The translations under genes and the position numbers were made by a program. A DNA stretch of 64,000 nucleotides from an uncultured Butyrivibrio sp. (GTDB lineage: Bacteria; Bacillota; Clostridia; Lachnospirales; Lachnospiraceae): NCBI GenBank assembly GCA_946623755.1, contig CAMORK010000002.1, positions 49,748 to 113,747 of the forward strand, read 5' to 3'. This document shows, in pieces, positions 17,993 to 25,489 of this stretch; position 1 is the stretch's first letter, and the number at the start of each line of letters is the position of its first letter. A model generated the notes under the pieces. The model was not told the DNA's origin. It worked only from the letters and a program-made list of their open reading frames with translations, and searched no databases.

Positions 17993-19504
17993 TCATTTGC
18001 AGATTCTGATATTCTCAAAACACGCCACGGATCCCATGCTGAAAACTCCCCAGTCTGATGCCTGCGATAAATACATCCTTGTTGTAAATGCAATCTCATC
18101 ATTTACATACATGCTCACAACGCCATCAGCTATCATCATGGAAACAACAAGTTCATCCTTATCTGCCATGTCATACTCCACATAGGACTGTGCAGATTTC
18201 TCCGTGATATTGCCATCGTTGTAGAATTCGATCCTGTTGTTTGCCGCATTGAATACTATATTCAGTCTTCCTGTATTTTCTTCATCGGTATTAAAGCAGA
18301 ATCCAAACATTCCCTCTTTATCGAAGTCTTTAATGGTGGTACTTACTATGTAACTTCCGGATAGTTCTTTAAATCCCGCCATCTCATATTTTCCCCCGGA
18401 AAAAGAGATGCTTCCACCGTCAAAAGACACAGACTCCGACATTTTGACCGGCTCCAATTCAATTTCACCAGATAAAAGAGCTTTAACCTCCGGATTTAAA
18501 ACAGGTGCAAGACTTCCGTCTTCATGCTTTTTGAGCAGATGTGTTACCATATTTCCGCCCCAGTCGTAGTCCTCGGAATCGGTATGTTTTTTCTTGGTGC
18601 CGTTCCACCCGACTATGTACAGGTTTTCTCCGTCAGTCTCCATTCTTCCCGCATAAAAGCCGTTGCAGTCAAAAATATCCCTGTCCGGTATTTCAAAAGG
18701 GCCGTCGAATTTATCTGATATCCGGTAATGTACTAGCCGGTTCGGCCACTGATCCGAAAAAGACAGATACCATTTTCCCTGATATTCAAGAAGTGTCGGG
18801 CACTCGAGATTGGAATCTGTTCCCATATCATTTTCAAAAAAGACACCTGCATCCTCCCAGTTCTTCAGATCGGATGATGTGTATCTGGCTATTACGCCCA
18901 TATTGTCTTTCCTGGTGGTCACCAGCATTGAATAGCAGTTCTCTGAATCTGTGTAAAATACATATGGATCCCTGAAGTCATTTTGCGAGTACTCATCTCC
19001 GGCATAGAGCGTATCCTCAGGAATCTTTTCCCAGTTCTTAAGATCACCGCTCACTGCATGCATAACAGCTTCTTTCGGTTCAAACATGTCGTTGTGACCG
19101 GTGTAGAAAGCATGGTACTTGCCATCATTTCCCCTGATCACACTTCCGGTACCAAGAGCAATATCCTGCTCTTCAACATCATCTGCGTAGTTTATGACAA
19201 TTCCACAGTCCTCATAAGTTATGAAATCCTTCGTCTGCATAAGCCCCCAGGGATGATATCCCTGTTTGCCGTCTCTCTGGTCAGCCAGGAAAAAAATGTT
19301 AAAAGTTCCGTCATCATAAAACGGCATCGTATCTCCGATCAGGCCTTCACCGGATACAGGAAACAAAACATGATCTTCAATACTCTCTCCCAGATACCGT
19401 TCGTTCGAAACTTCCATGCACTCCACTTCTGCTGCATCATTTGCACAACCAAGACAACAACTTGCAACTACCCCAGCCGCAATAAGCGTCTTTATCTTTT
19501 TCAT
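17993..19504 (-). CDS. GH32-like secreted lipoprotein (fructan or related glycosidase)
   Basis: 503-residue predicted lipoprotein: signal peptide with lipobox CLGC, Cys20. The five-bladed propeller signature of GH32 is recognisable. A variant block A (GDTMPFYDDG with Asp58 where NDPNG is usual), HPWGLMQTKDF, FRDP (Arg178-Pro180) and LECP (Glu234) match the nucleophile, transition-state and acid/base positions. Residues ~350-503 form a beta-sandwich-like C-terminal domain (YEMAGFKELSGSYIVS, FSMGSVACFENIRI). It should therefore cleave extracellular fructosides or a related furanoside; the altered NDPNG block leaves the substrate open. It is divergent from a LacI-type regulator across a shared 237-bp control region, the likely regulator. 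ATG with GGAG 6 bp upstream. Confidence 0.85.
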   Translation of the reverse strand: MKKIKTLIAAGVVASCCLGCANDAAEVECMEVSNERYLGESIEDHVLFPVSGEGLIGDTMPFYDDGTFNIFFLADQRDGKQGYHPWGLMQTKDFITYEDCGIVINYADDVEEQDIALGTGSVIRGNDGKYHAFYTGHNDMFEPKEAVMHAVSGDLKNWEKIPEDTLYAGDEYSQNDFRDPYVFYTDSENCYSMLVTTRKDNMGVIARYTSSDLKNWEDAGVFFENDMGTDSNLECPTLLEYQGKWYLSFSDQWPNRLVHYRISDKFDGPFEIPDRDIFDCNGFYAGRMETDGENLYIVGWNGTKKKHTDSEDYDWGGNMVTHLLKKHEDGSLAPVLNPEVKALLSGEIELEPVKMSESVSFDGGSISFSGGKYEMAGFKELSGSYIVSTTIKDFDKEGMFGFCFNTDEENTGRLNIVFNAANNRIEFYNDGNITEKSAQSYVEYDMADKDELVVSMMIADGVVSMYVNDEIAFTTRMYLSQASDWGVFSMGSVACFENIRICK

Positions 19505-19540
19505 AGTTTCTCCTTTGGTGCTTTTGCACTATTTTTCAAC

Positions 19541-19575
19541 AACGTTATAATACCATTATGTTTCATTTGTTTCAA
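19541..19575 (-). promoter_or_regulatory. Predicted sigma-A promoter of the GH32 gene with AACGTT operator-like site
   Basis: On the minus strand TTGAAA (19570-19575) and TATTAT (19547-19552) are separated by 17 bp. AACGTT, the CG-centred core common in LacI-family operators, lies at 19541-19546 directly after the -10, where bound repressor would block transcription. The divergent LacI gene starts at 19742. Confidence 0.6.
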
Positions 19576-19674
19576 TCTCAAAGTGCATATGCCACACATT
19601 TTCGTGCATTACTGCTTGTTGCCGATGTCATTTTTGTACATTTTGCACATCGTAAAGCCTGCGCAATGTTACAT

Positions 19675-19704
19675 TTGACACATTATGTCCGTTCAAGTTA
19701 TCAT
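19675..19704 (+). promoter_or_regulatory. Predicted promoter of the LacI-type regulator
   Basis: TTGACA (19675-19680) and TATCAT (19699-19704) with an 18-bp spacer, 38 bp before the chosen ATG at 19742. The intervening region between the two divergent promoters (about 19580-19670) is rich in TGCAC/TGTACA words but no clean operator stands out. Confidence 0.55.
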
Positions 19705-19741
19705 ATTATCCAGCATAGATATTATTTTTATGGGGGAAATT

Positions 19742-20806
19742 ATGGGAAACAGAGTAACACTACAGGAAATTGCTGACGCTCTGGGAATGTCCAGAAACAC
19801 AGTATCAAGAGCACTCAACAACTCAGGAAGTGTATCAGCCGATACAAGAAATAAGATATGTCAGATGGCAACAGCCATGGGCTATAAGCAGTTCACAGCA
19901 ATAGAAACGACTCCCGCTCGGAAAGCCGGCACAATATCTGTATCAAAAGACAAAACGGAGATTGCACTGTTCACCCACTCTTTTCCAGGTGCATCCCACT
20001 CCGGAGCCAAGCTGCTCGAGGCCTTTCAGAACAGGATCGATTCTCTGGGCTTCAAGCTTTCCATAAACATAATCAAGGACTACGAGATAGATAATCTGTG
20101 CTTACCGGCCAATCTCAATCTCGATAACATTGCGGGAATTTTATGTATCGAGCTCTTTTCTCTTGATTACAGCAGATTCCTTTGCTCACAGAATATCCCG
20201 GTCCTGTTCGTCGATACTCCGATAATGCAAAAGAGCAGTCTGGAAGCCGATACGCTTTACATGGAGAATCTCTCCAGCGTTTACCGCCTGATAAATTCTC
20301 TTATAGCAGCAGGTAAAAGAAGCATATCCTTTGTGGGTGACAGATTTCATTGTCAGTCCTTCAGTGAAAGATGGCAGGCCTATGTTCTGGCTCTTACAGA
20401 TAACGGTATCGGCGTAAGAAACGATCTGTGCATACTCGATGATGACTCCAGCCCTTACTATGACCCGGCATTTATAGCCGAAAGAATCCGCTCCTTTAAT
20501 GCGCTGCCCGAGGTTTTCTTCTGTGCCAATGATTTCCTGGCCACATCCACGATAAAAGCTCTTAAGCTTCTTGGAAAAAGAATTCCCGAAGACGTGCTGG
20601 TGTGCGGCTTCGATAATTCTCCCGAAGCAACCATCATCGAGCCAAACCTTACCACCATTAAGATACACAGCAGTTCTATGGGCTATACTGCTGCAGACCT
20701 TCTGCTTGCCAGGATTGCAAATCCTAGCACGCCCTATAAAAAGACCTACATAGAAACCGATATCATTTACAGACAATCAACAGGATCAATACAAAACAGG
20801 CAATAA
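19742..20806 (+). CDS. LacI-family transcriptional regulator
   Basis: 354-residue regulator. The N-terminal helix-turn-helix reads VTLQEIADALGMSRNTVSRA and is followed by a hinge. A periplasmic-binding-like effector domain ends with the usual DVLVCGFDNSP and LTTIKI motifs. An ATG at 19685 and another at 19730 are in frame; the ATG at 19742 has GGGGG 5 bp upstream and gives the normal family N-terminus. It is divergent from the GH32 lipoprotein gene and probably controls it, with a sugar released by that enzyme as likely inducer. It is one of only two plus-strand genes here. Confidence 0.93.
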   Translation: MGNRVTLQEIADALGMSRNTVSRALNNSGSVSADTRNKICQMATAMGYKQFTAIETTPARKAGTISVSKDKTEIALFTHSFPGASHSGAKLLEAFQNRIDSLGFKLSINIIKDYEIDNLCLPANLNLDNIAGILCIELFSLDYSRFLCSQNIPVLFVDTPIMQKSSLEADTLYMENLSSVYRLINSLIAAGKRSISFVGDRFHCQSFSERWQAYVLALTDNGIGVRNDLCILDDDSSPYYDPAFIAERIRSFNALPEVFFCANDFLATSTIKALKLLGKRIPEDVLVCGFDNSPEATIIEPNLTTIKIHSSSMGYTAADLLLARIANPSTPYKKTYIETDIIYRQSTGSIQNRQ

Positions 20807-20850
20807 AAAAAGAAGTCTACGGAGATTATTCCGCAGGCTTCTTGCTTTTT
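20803..20850. terminator. Bidirectional terminator between convergent genes
   Basis: A 12-bp stem (GAAGTCTACGGA, 20812-20823, with 20830-20841) and a 6-base loop is flanked by A-rich sequence on the left and TTGCTTTTTAT on the right. It can terminate the regulator on the plus strand and the zinc peptidase gene on the minus strand, whose stop codon overlaps it. Confidence 0.85.
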
Positions 20851-21565
20851 ATCTTCTTCTGTTATTTAAGGCTATGAGTCTAAGGAGCTGTATAACCGCT
20901 GATGCTGCGCTGGCAACATAGGTCATGGCTGCAGCAGTGAGGACTTTCCTGGAAGAATCAACTTCTTCCGTTCCAAGAATCCCATAGTCTTCCAGCATTA
21001 CCAGAGCTCTGTGAGAAGCATTAAACTCAACCGGCAGGGTTACAACCTGGAACAGAACTGCCAGAGAGAAAACCCAGATACCGATGGTAATAAGCGGTGA
21101 AAAGCTAAATAACATTCCCAAAAGAATAATAGGGATTCCGGCTTTCGACCCTATGCTCGCAGCCGGTAATATTGCTGACCTTATCTGAAGCGGGACATAA
21201 CCGGTGTGATGCTGAAGGACATGACCGCATTCATGAGCAGCAACACCGACTGCCGCAACCGAATTTGATCCATAAGTCGAATCTGACAGATTAACCGTTT
21301 TTGTTCTGGGATCGTAGTTGTCGGTAAGATTACCCGGAACATGCTGTACAGCCACATCGGTTATCCCGTTTCGCCTTAAGATCTCCATTGCAGCCATAGC
21401 CCCTGTCATACCGCTCATGCTTCGAATTCTGTTGTATTTTTTATAAACTGATGAAACCCTTGCGCTGGCCACCATGCAGATAATGGCCATTATTATTGTA
21501 AGAATATACATGGGATCTATGCCAATCCCATATCCGTATCCCATTCTTCCCATTCCGTAATACAT
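20849..21565 (-). CDS. Membrane zinc metallopeptidase, YugP-like
   Basis: 238-residue membrane protein with an N-terminal helix, a HECGH zinc-binding site (AAHECGHVLQHHTGY, about residues 109-123) and three further hydrophobic segments. The sequence GTEEVDSSRKVLTAAAMTYVASAASA near the end is characteristic of the YugP/neutral zinc metallopeptidase 2 family. Its active site probably faces the cytoplasm or membrane surface; the substrate is unknown. In Lachnospiraceae the gene usually lies between fmt and rsmB, as here. It is 39 bp after the fmt stop. Confidence 0.9.
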   Translation of the reverse strand: MYYGMGRMGYGYGIGIDPMYILTIIMAIICMVASARVSSVYKKYNRIRSMSGMTGAMAAMEILRRNGITDVAVQHVPGNLTDNYDPRTKTVNLSDSTYGSNSVAAVGVAAHECGHVLQHHTGYVPLQIRSAILPAASIGSKAGIPIILLGMLFSFSPLITIGIWVFSLAVLFQVVTLPVEFNASHRALVMLEDYGILGTEEVDSSRKVLTAAAMTYVASAASAVIQLLRLIALNNRRR

Positions 21566-21604
21566 ATTGCCTTGTCACCTCATTTCTGTCCGGTAGGTAA
21601 TCTG

Positions 21605-22597
21605 TCAGCCAAGGACAGTTCCTATTTCTATTTTATTGCCAAGAAGGAAGGACTTTACATCCATTCTCTTTTTGCCTTCAAGCTGGACCTCTGTGATCTT
21701 AAGATATCCGTCTCCTGTAAGAACCACGAATGAATCTTTTAAAACCGCTATGATGCTTCCGTAAGCTTTCGCCTTCTCAAGCTCTTTTGCCCGGGCAGCA
21801 TCCCCCGGAGTAAGACTGTTACAAAGATAGCCGAAATCAAGTGGTGAAAGAGCCTTGGCATGCCAGATCTTCAGCATCTTACCTCCAAGCGAAGTGAAAG
21901 CTGAAGGCCATGGATTAAGGCCTCTTATAAGATTTCTGATAGTCTCCGCATCTTTTGAAAAATCTATTTTTCCCATGTCTTTGGAGAGCTTGCCGCACTT
22001 GGTGGCAAGGGCTTCGTCCTGAGGGATTGGAGTAAGCTCACCCTTTTCAATCTTAGGAAGAGCTTCAACAATAAGTTCTCCTCCGAGCTTAGAAAGTTTA
22101 TCAAAAAGACTTCCTCCGGTCTCCTCCTCATCAATCTTTATCTCTCTCTGTAGGAGGATATCACCGGTGTCCATTCCTGCTGCCATCTGCATGATGGTGA
22201 CACCTGTGGTCTTCTTGCCGTCAATGATTGCCTGCTGGATAGGCGCTGCTCCTCTGTACTCAGGAAGGATGGATGCGTGGATATTGACGCAGCCAAACCT
22301 TGGAATATCCAGGATCTCCTGGGACAGGATCTGTCCAAATGCAGCAACCACGAATATATCGGCATCGATGGTCTTAAGATAGTCAACGTGCTCCTGCTGC
22401 TTGATCTTAACAGGCTGAAAAACCGGAATATCATGCTCCAAGGCACACACCTTTACATCGCAGGGCTGGAGTTCTCCGCTTCTTCCCTTTGGCTTATCCG
22501 GCTGTGTCACTACAAGTACAACCTCGTGTCCGGCTTCAATTATTTTTTCAAGGGCTGACCTGGCAAAGTCAGGGGTACCCATAAATACTATTTTCAT
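21605..22597 (-). CDS. fmt: Methionyl-tRNA formyltransferase
   Basis: Formylates initiator Met-tRNA with 10-formyl-THF. Family motifs are MGTPDFA at the start, VVTQPDKPKGR, NIHASILPEYRGAAPIQQAI (catalytic Asn/His region) and GVTIMQMAAGMDTGDIL; the C-terminal tRNA-binding OB-like domain starts near residue 210. 330 residues, slightly longer than usual. Normally directly after def; here a 2-kb secreted-protein gene with its own terminator separates the two, so fmt needs its own promoter or read-through. Confidence 0.97.
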   Translation of the reverse strand: MKIVFMGTPDFARSALEKIIEAGHEVVLVVTQPDKPKGRSGELQPCDVKVCALEHDIPVFQPVKIKQQEHVDYLKTIDADIFVVAAFGQILSQEILDIPRFGCVNIHASILPEYRGAAPIQQAIIDGKKTTGVTIMQMAAGMDTGDILLQREIKIDEEETGGSLFDKLSKLGGELIVEALPKIEKGELTPIPQDEALATKCGKLSKDMGKIDFSKDAETIRNLIRGLNPWPSAFTSLGGKMLKIWHAKALSPLDFGYLCNSLTPGDAARAKELEKAKAYGSIIAVLKDSFVVLTGDGYLKITEVQLEGKKRMDVKSFLLGNKIEIGTVLG

Positions 22598-22663
22598 ATT
22601 ATCCCGCTCCTTTTTGACAGACTCAATTATAGCACGTTTTTATAATTCATGTCCTGCCCATGA

Positions 22664-22699
22664 AAAAAGCCCGAGATGAATATGTCATCCCGAGCTTTT
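22664..22699 (-). terminator. Intrinsic terminator of the secreted-protein gene
   Basis: On the minus strand, AAGCTCGGGATGA pairs with TCATCTCGGGCTT (two G-U pairs) around a CATAT loop and is followed by TTTTTTC. It lies 20 bp after the stop at 22719 and upstream of fmt. Confidence 0.85.
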
Positions 22700-22718
22700 C
22701 CCTATTTCTATTCTGTTA

Positions 22719-24692
22719 TTAAGCGATCTCCTGACCACCTAAAACAGCCAGAAGTCTTAAGTAGCCACAATATCCATGCTCATCCAGAAGGCTCATTACA
22801 TCATAGCCTGCAGGAATTACAACTTTGTACTGCTTGCCGCCATAGCTGAATACAACGTTTACATCAACATCGCTTCTTGAAGAAATGGCCTGCATCATAG
22901 CTGTATCAAATACAGAAAGTTTATTGGATATGATATTTAATGCTCCGTTCTGAGGTACTGACTGAACGTTGGCAATAACTGCATCTTTATACTGTGCAAC
23001 TGATATCTTACCGAAATTAAATGTAGCTGTCTGAGCAGGTCTGTCTCCGCTAACCTTAGAAACAAGCTCTGCTGTCTTCTGATCAGAAGATGCTGAGTTT
23101 GCATTTGTAACCACTACGCCTTCCTCCTGAGCCTGAGGCTCAGCCTTTTCCTGAGTCTGAGATGCAACCTCCTCAACCACTACCTCATAAGAAGTCTCCT
23201 CCTGTGCTGCTTCGGCCACCGGACGAAGAACAGCCTTAATATTGATTCCGCCTCTTACATCGTTAAGTGTCAGTGAAAAGGTTCCATCACCGTTATCTAC
23301 CACAGTTACATTATTACCGCCATCAATTGTATATCCTTCCGGAAGATTTGCAGCAACACCAAATGCCTGATTGATCTTTGTTGTCAGAATATCCTGCTCA
23401 GCAACAGTTGACTGTGTAGCATTTACTCTGATGCCATATTGCTCATTGGATGCGTCATCCTGTTTGATGATGTAGTTGATGGCATTTACGATTGTGTTAT
23501 ATGCAACCTGGTATGCATCATAATTCCGAATAGTATCTCCGTCTTCATATCTGCCATCTGTTATCGCCTTGGGTGCATCAATAGCATACACTGTGATTTC
23601 AGGAATCTCTTTTGCAAAAGCCTTGCCGGCCTTTTCATTCTTTTCTTCAGTAGTACCGGTCTCATCTTCAATATAGTAATCCATTTCATAATCACTGCCG
23701 ATATTTATACCGACTTCGTCAGCCTTTATAGTACCCAGAACCACAATTGAACCGGATCTTCCGTTTTTATCAGGATAGCTGGTTGTTATACTGATTCCGT
23801 AGTCCTGTCCTGATACATTACCGCCAACTACAATATTACCCTCTCCATCAGTATATATACCGTTACCATTCGTATATGAAAATCCGAAATGCTCTCTGTT
23901 AGTATATGACTCGACATAGGGCTCCCTGACGATACTTCCGTTTTCGTATCTCCTCACATTACCATATTCGTCTACAGCATCTCTCATTTTGATGACTGCA
24001 CCGTTATTAGCATCATAAAGCCATCCGGAATCTACTCTTTCCTGACCGTTAGACACAACATCTCCTCCTACATAAAGAGAAGACTCGCCCATTACAAAAG
24101 CTCCATTCATACCGGCCACAACGTCACCACCGACGCTTACACTTCCACCGTTATCTACACTTACACCTGAACCTGCTCCGCCTGAAACTGTTTCAGTCTC
24201 ATAATCCCATAACTTAGTCACATTACCGGTTTCGCGATTATACATGGTGTCATATCCGCCCATTTCATGCCTGTCTGTGATAATTCTGGATCCATCCACA
24301 TTGCCGTCAATGTTAACTGTTGCGCCGGTAGTAGCGGTAACCAGTCCGTTATAATTTCCACCGGTTGCAAGAGAGTTATCTCCGTTAGAAACTACATCAC
24401 CGGATATATTTACATCACTATTATTATAAGCAGTAACCTGCCCCTCAACAGATCCGTTTACAGTAACGTCCTGCCCAAAAGTCTGAATAGCACCCGTACT
24501 AAAATCATCTGTGGCTTCAACAACTACATCACCCGGAACAACAATAGGCTGCTCCTCTGTGTCACTGCTACCAATAACAGTCTCTGTCACAGCAGGCTCC
24601 CCTTCAAAAGCATAAGAAGAAAATCCGGCAGTTGCTAACATTGAAATAACCATTGCTGTTGCAGTAATACTAGCTAAAACCTTTCTGTACAT
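22719..24692 (-). CDS. Large secreted protein with Gly/Asn-rich beta-helix-like repeats, function unknown
   Basis: I do not recognise a named family. The 657-residue product has a Sec signal peptide (hydrophobic core, cleavage near SSYAFEG, about residue 30). Residues ~60-330 hold repeated patterns such as VNISGDV, VNIDGNV, VSVGGDV, LYVGGDV and IVVGGNV, consistent with a right-handed beta-helix or bactofilin-like stacking. An acidic stretch (EEKNEKAGKAF) and an Ala/Glu/Gln-rich linker near residue 530 follow. A C-terminal module contains VVFSYGGKQYKVVIPAGYDVMSLLDEHGYCGY split over several strands. No sortase motif or membrane anchor is visible. The ATG at 24692 (GGAGGT upstream) or the GTG just before it is the start. 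It is inserted between def and fmt and has its own terminator. Confidence 0.8.
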   Translation of the reverse strand: MYRKVLASITATAMVISMLATAGFSSYAFEGEPAVTETVIGSSDTEEQPIVVPGDVVVEATDDFSTGAIQTFGQDVTVNGSVEGQVTAYNNSDVNISGDVVSNGDNSLATGGNYNGLVTATTGATVNIDGNVDGSRIITDRHEMGGYDTMYNRETGNVTKLWDYETETVSGGAGSGVSVDNGGSVSVGGDVVAGMNGAFVMGESSLYVGGDVVSNGQERVDSGWLYDANNGAVIKMRDAVDEYGNVRRYENGSIVREPYVESYTNREHFGFSYTNGNGIYTDGEGNIVVGGNVSGQDYGISITTSYPDKNGRSGSIVVLGTIKADEVGINIGSDYEMDYYIEDETGTTEEKNEKAGKAFAKEIPEITVYAIDAPKAITDGRYEDGDTIRNYDAYQVAYNTIVNAINYIIKQDDASNEQYGIRVNATQSTVAEQDILTTKINQAFGVAANLPEGYTIDGGNNVTVVDNGDGTFSLTLNDVRGGINIKAVLRPVAEAAQEETSYEVVVEEVASQTQEKAEPQAQEEGVVVTNANSASSDQKTAELVSKVSGDRPAQTATFNFGKISVAQYKDAVIANVQSVPQNGALNIISNKLSVFDTAMMQAISSRSDVDVNVVFSYGGKQYKVVIPAGYDVMSLLDEHGYCGYLRLLAVLGGQEIA

Positions 24693-24898
24693 CACACAAA
24701 TACCTCCGATTGATTTGCATTTTTTATAAAGACTTTTTCATTAACCATTTTCATAGCTGCGCTCACGCAACAAAGTCATAATAATCCTTCGGAGTATGTG
24801 GAATCTATAAAAAAATCATTAAATTCACTCTTAAACGCAACACATTATCACAAAAAAACGTATACCCCGGAAACTTAATTTCACATGGCTTTTTAAGC

Positions 24899-24929
24899 AA
24901 AAAAGATGCAACCCTTATCAGGTCGCATC
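24899..24929 (-). terminator. Intrinsic terminator of def
   Basis: On the minus strand, GATGCGACC-TGATAA-GGGTTGCATC is followed by TTTTTTG. The stem (24905-24929) overlaps the def stop codon, so priA-def transcription probably ends here. The remaining intergenic DNA up to 24692 is AT-rich; a promoter for the secreted protein must lie in it but no clear -35/-10 pair was found. Confidence 0.8.
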
Positions 24930-25436
24930 TCCGTTTTCTTCATATTCTTTTTCCTGCTGAGCTACAAGGTCTTCATTGTCTACAAGATCTCCTTCTACCT
25001 TCTCAACATACATGTGACCGTCAAGGTGATCAAGCTCATGGCAGATTGCTCTGGCGAGAAGCTCCTCGCCCTCAATTTCATATTCGTTGCCGTCAAGGTC
25101 CATTGCTCTGGCCCTTACGTGATTCGGTCTTGTTACGATACCGGATTTACCGGGAAGTGAAAGACATCCCTCGTATCCTGTCTGCTCTCCATCCTTCTCA
25201 AGGATAACCGGATTTATCATTACAAGCGGCTGGTCTGCCTCCGGCGATACGTCAATTACAACGATTCTCTTAAGAACACCAACCTGTGGTGCTGCAAGTC
25301 CTACGCCGTTTGCATCATACATGGTATCGAGCATGTCCTCTACAAGCTCACGTACCCTTGGTGTTATCTCTTTGACTTCCCTGCACTCCTTGGCAAGAAC
25401 GTCATCTCCATATTCTCTGATTTGTCTTAATGCCAT
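24918..25436 (-). CDS. def: Peptide deformylase
   Basis: 172-residue metalloenzyme that removes the N-formyl group from nascent proteins. The three PDF motifs are GVGLAAPQVG, EGCLSLPG (metal Cys) and the HELDH helix (two metal His and the catalytic Glu) in CHELDHLDG. The C-terminus is acidic (KEYEENGD). It follows priA by 53 bp in the conserved priA-def order. Confidence 0.97.
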   Translation of the reverse strand: MALRQIREYGDDVLAKECREVKEITPRVRELVEDMLDTMYDANGVGLAAPQVGVLKRIVVIDVSPEADQPLVMINPVILEKDGEQTGYEGCLSLPGKSGIVTRPNHVRARAMDLDGNEYEIEGEELLARAICHELDHLDGHMYVEKVEGDLVDNEDLVAQQEKEYEENGDAT

Positions 25437-25489
25437 TTCTTACTCCTATATAAATATTAAAATCTGAATTTAAATTGTACGTAACCTAA

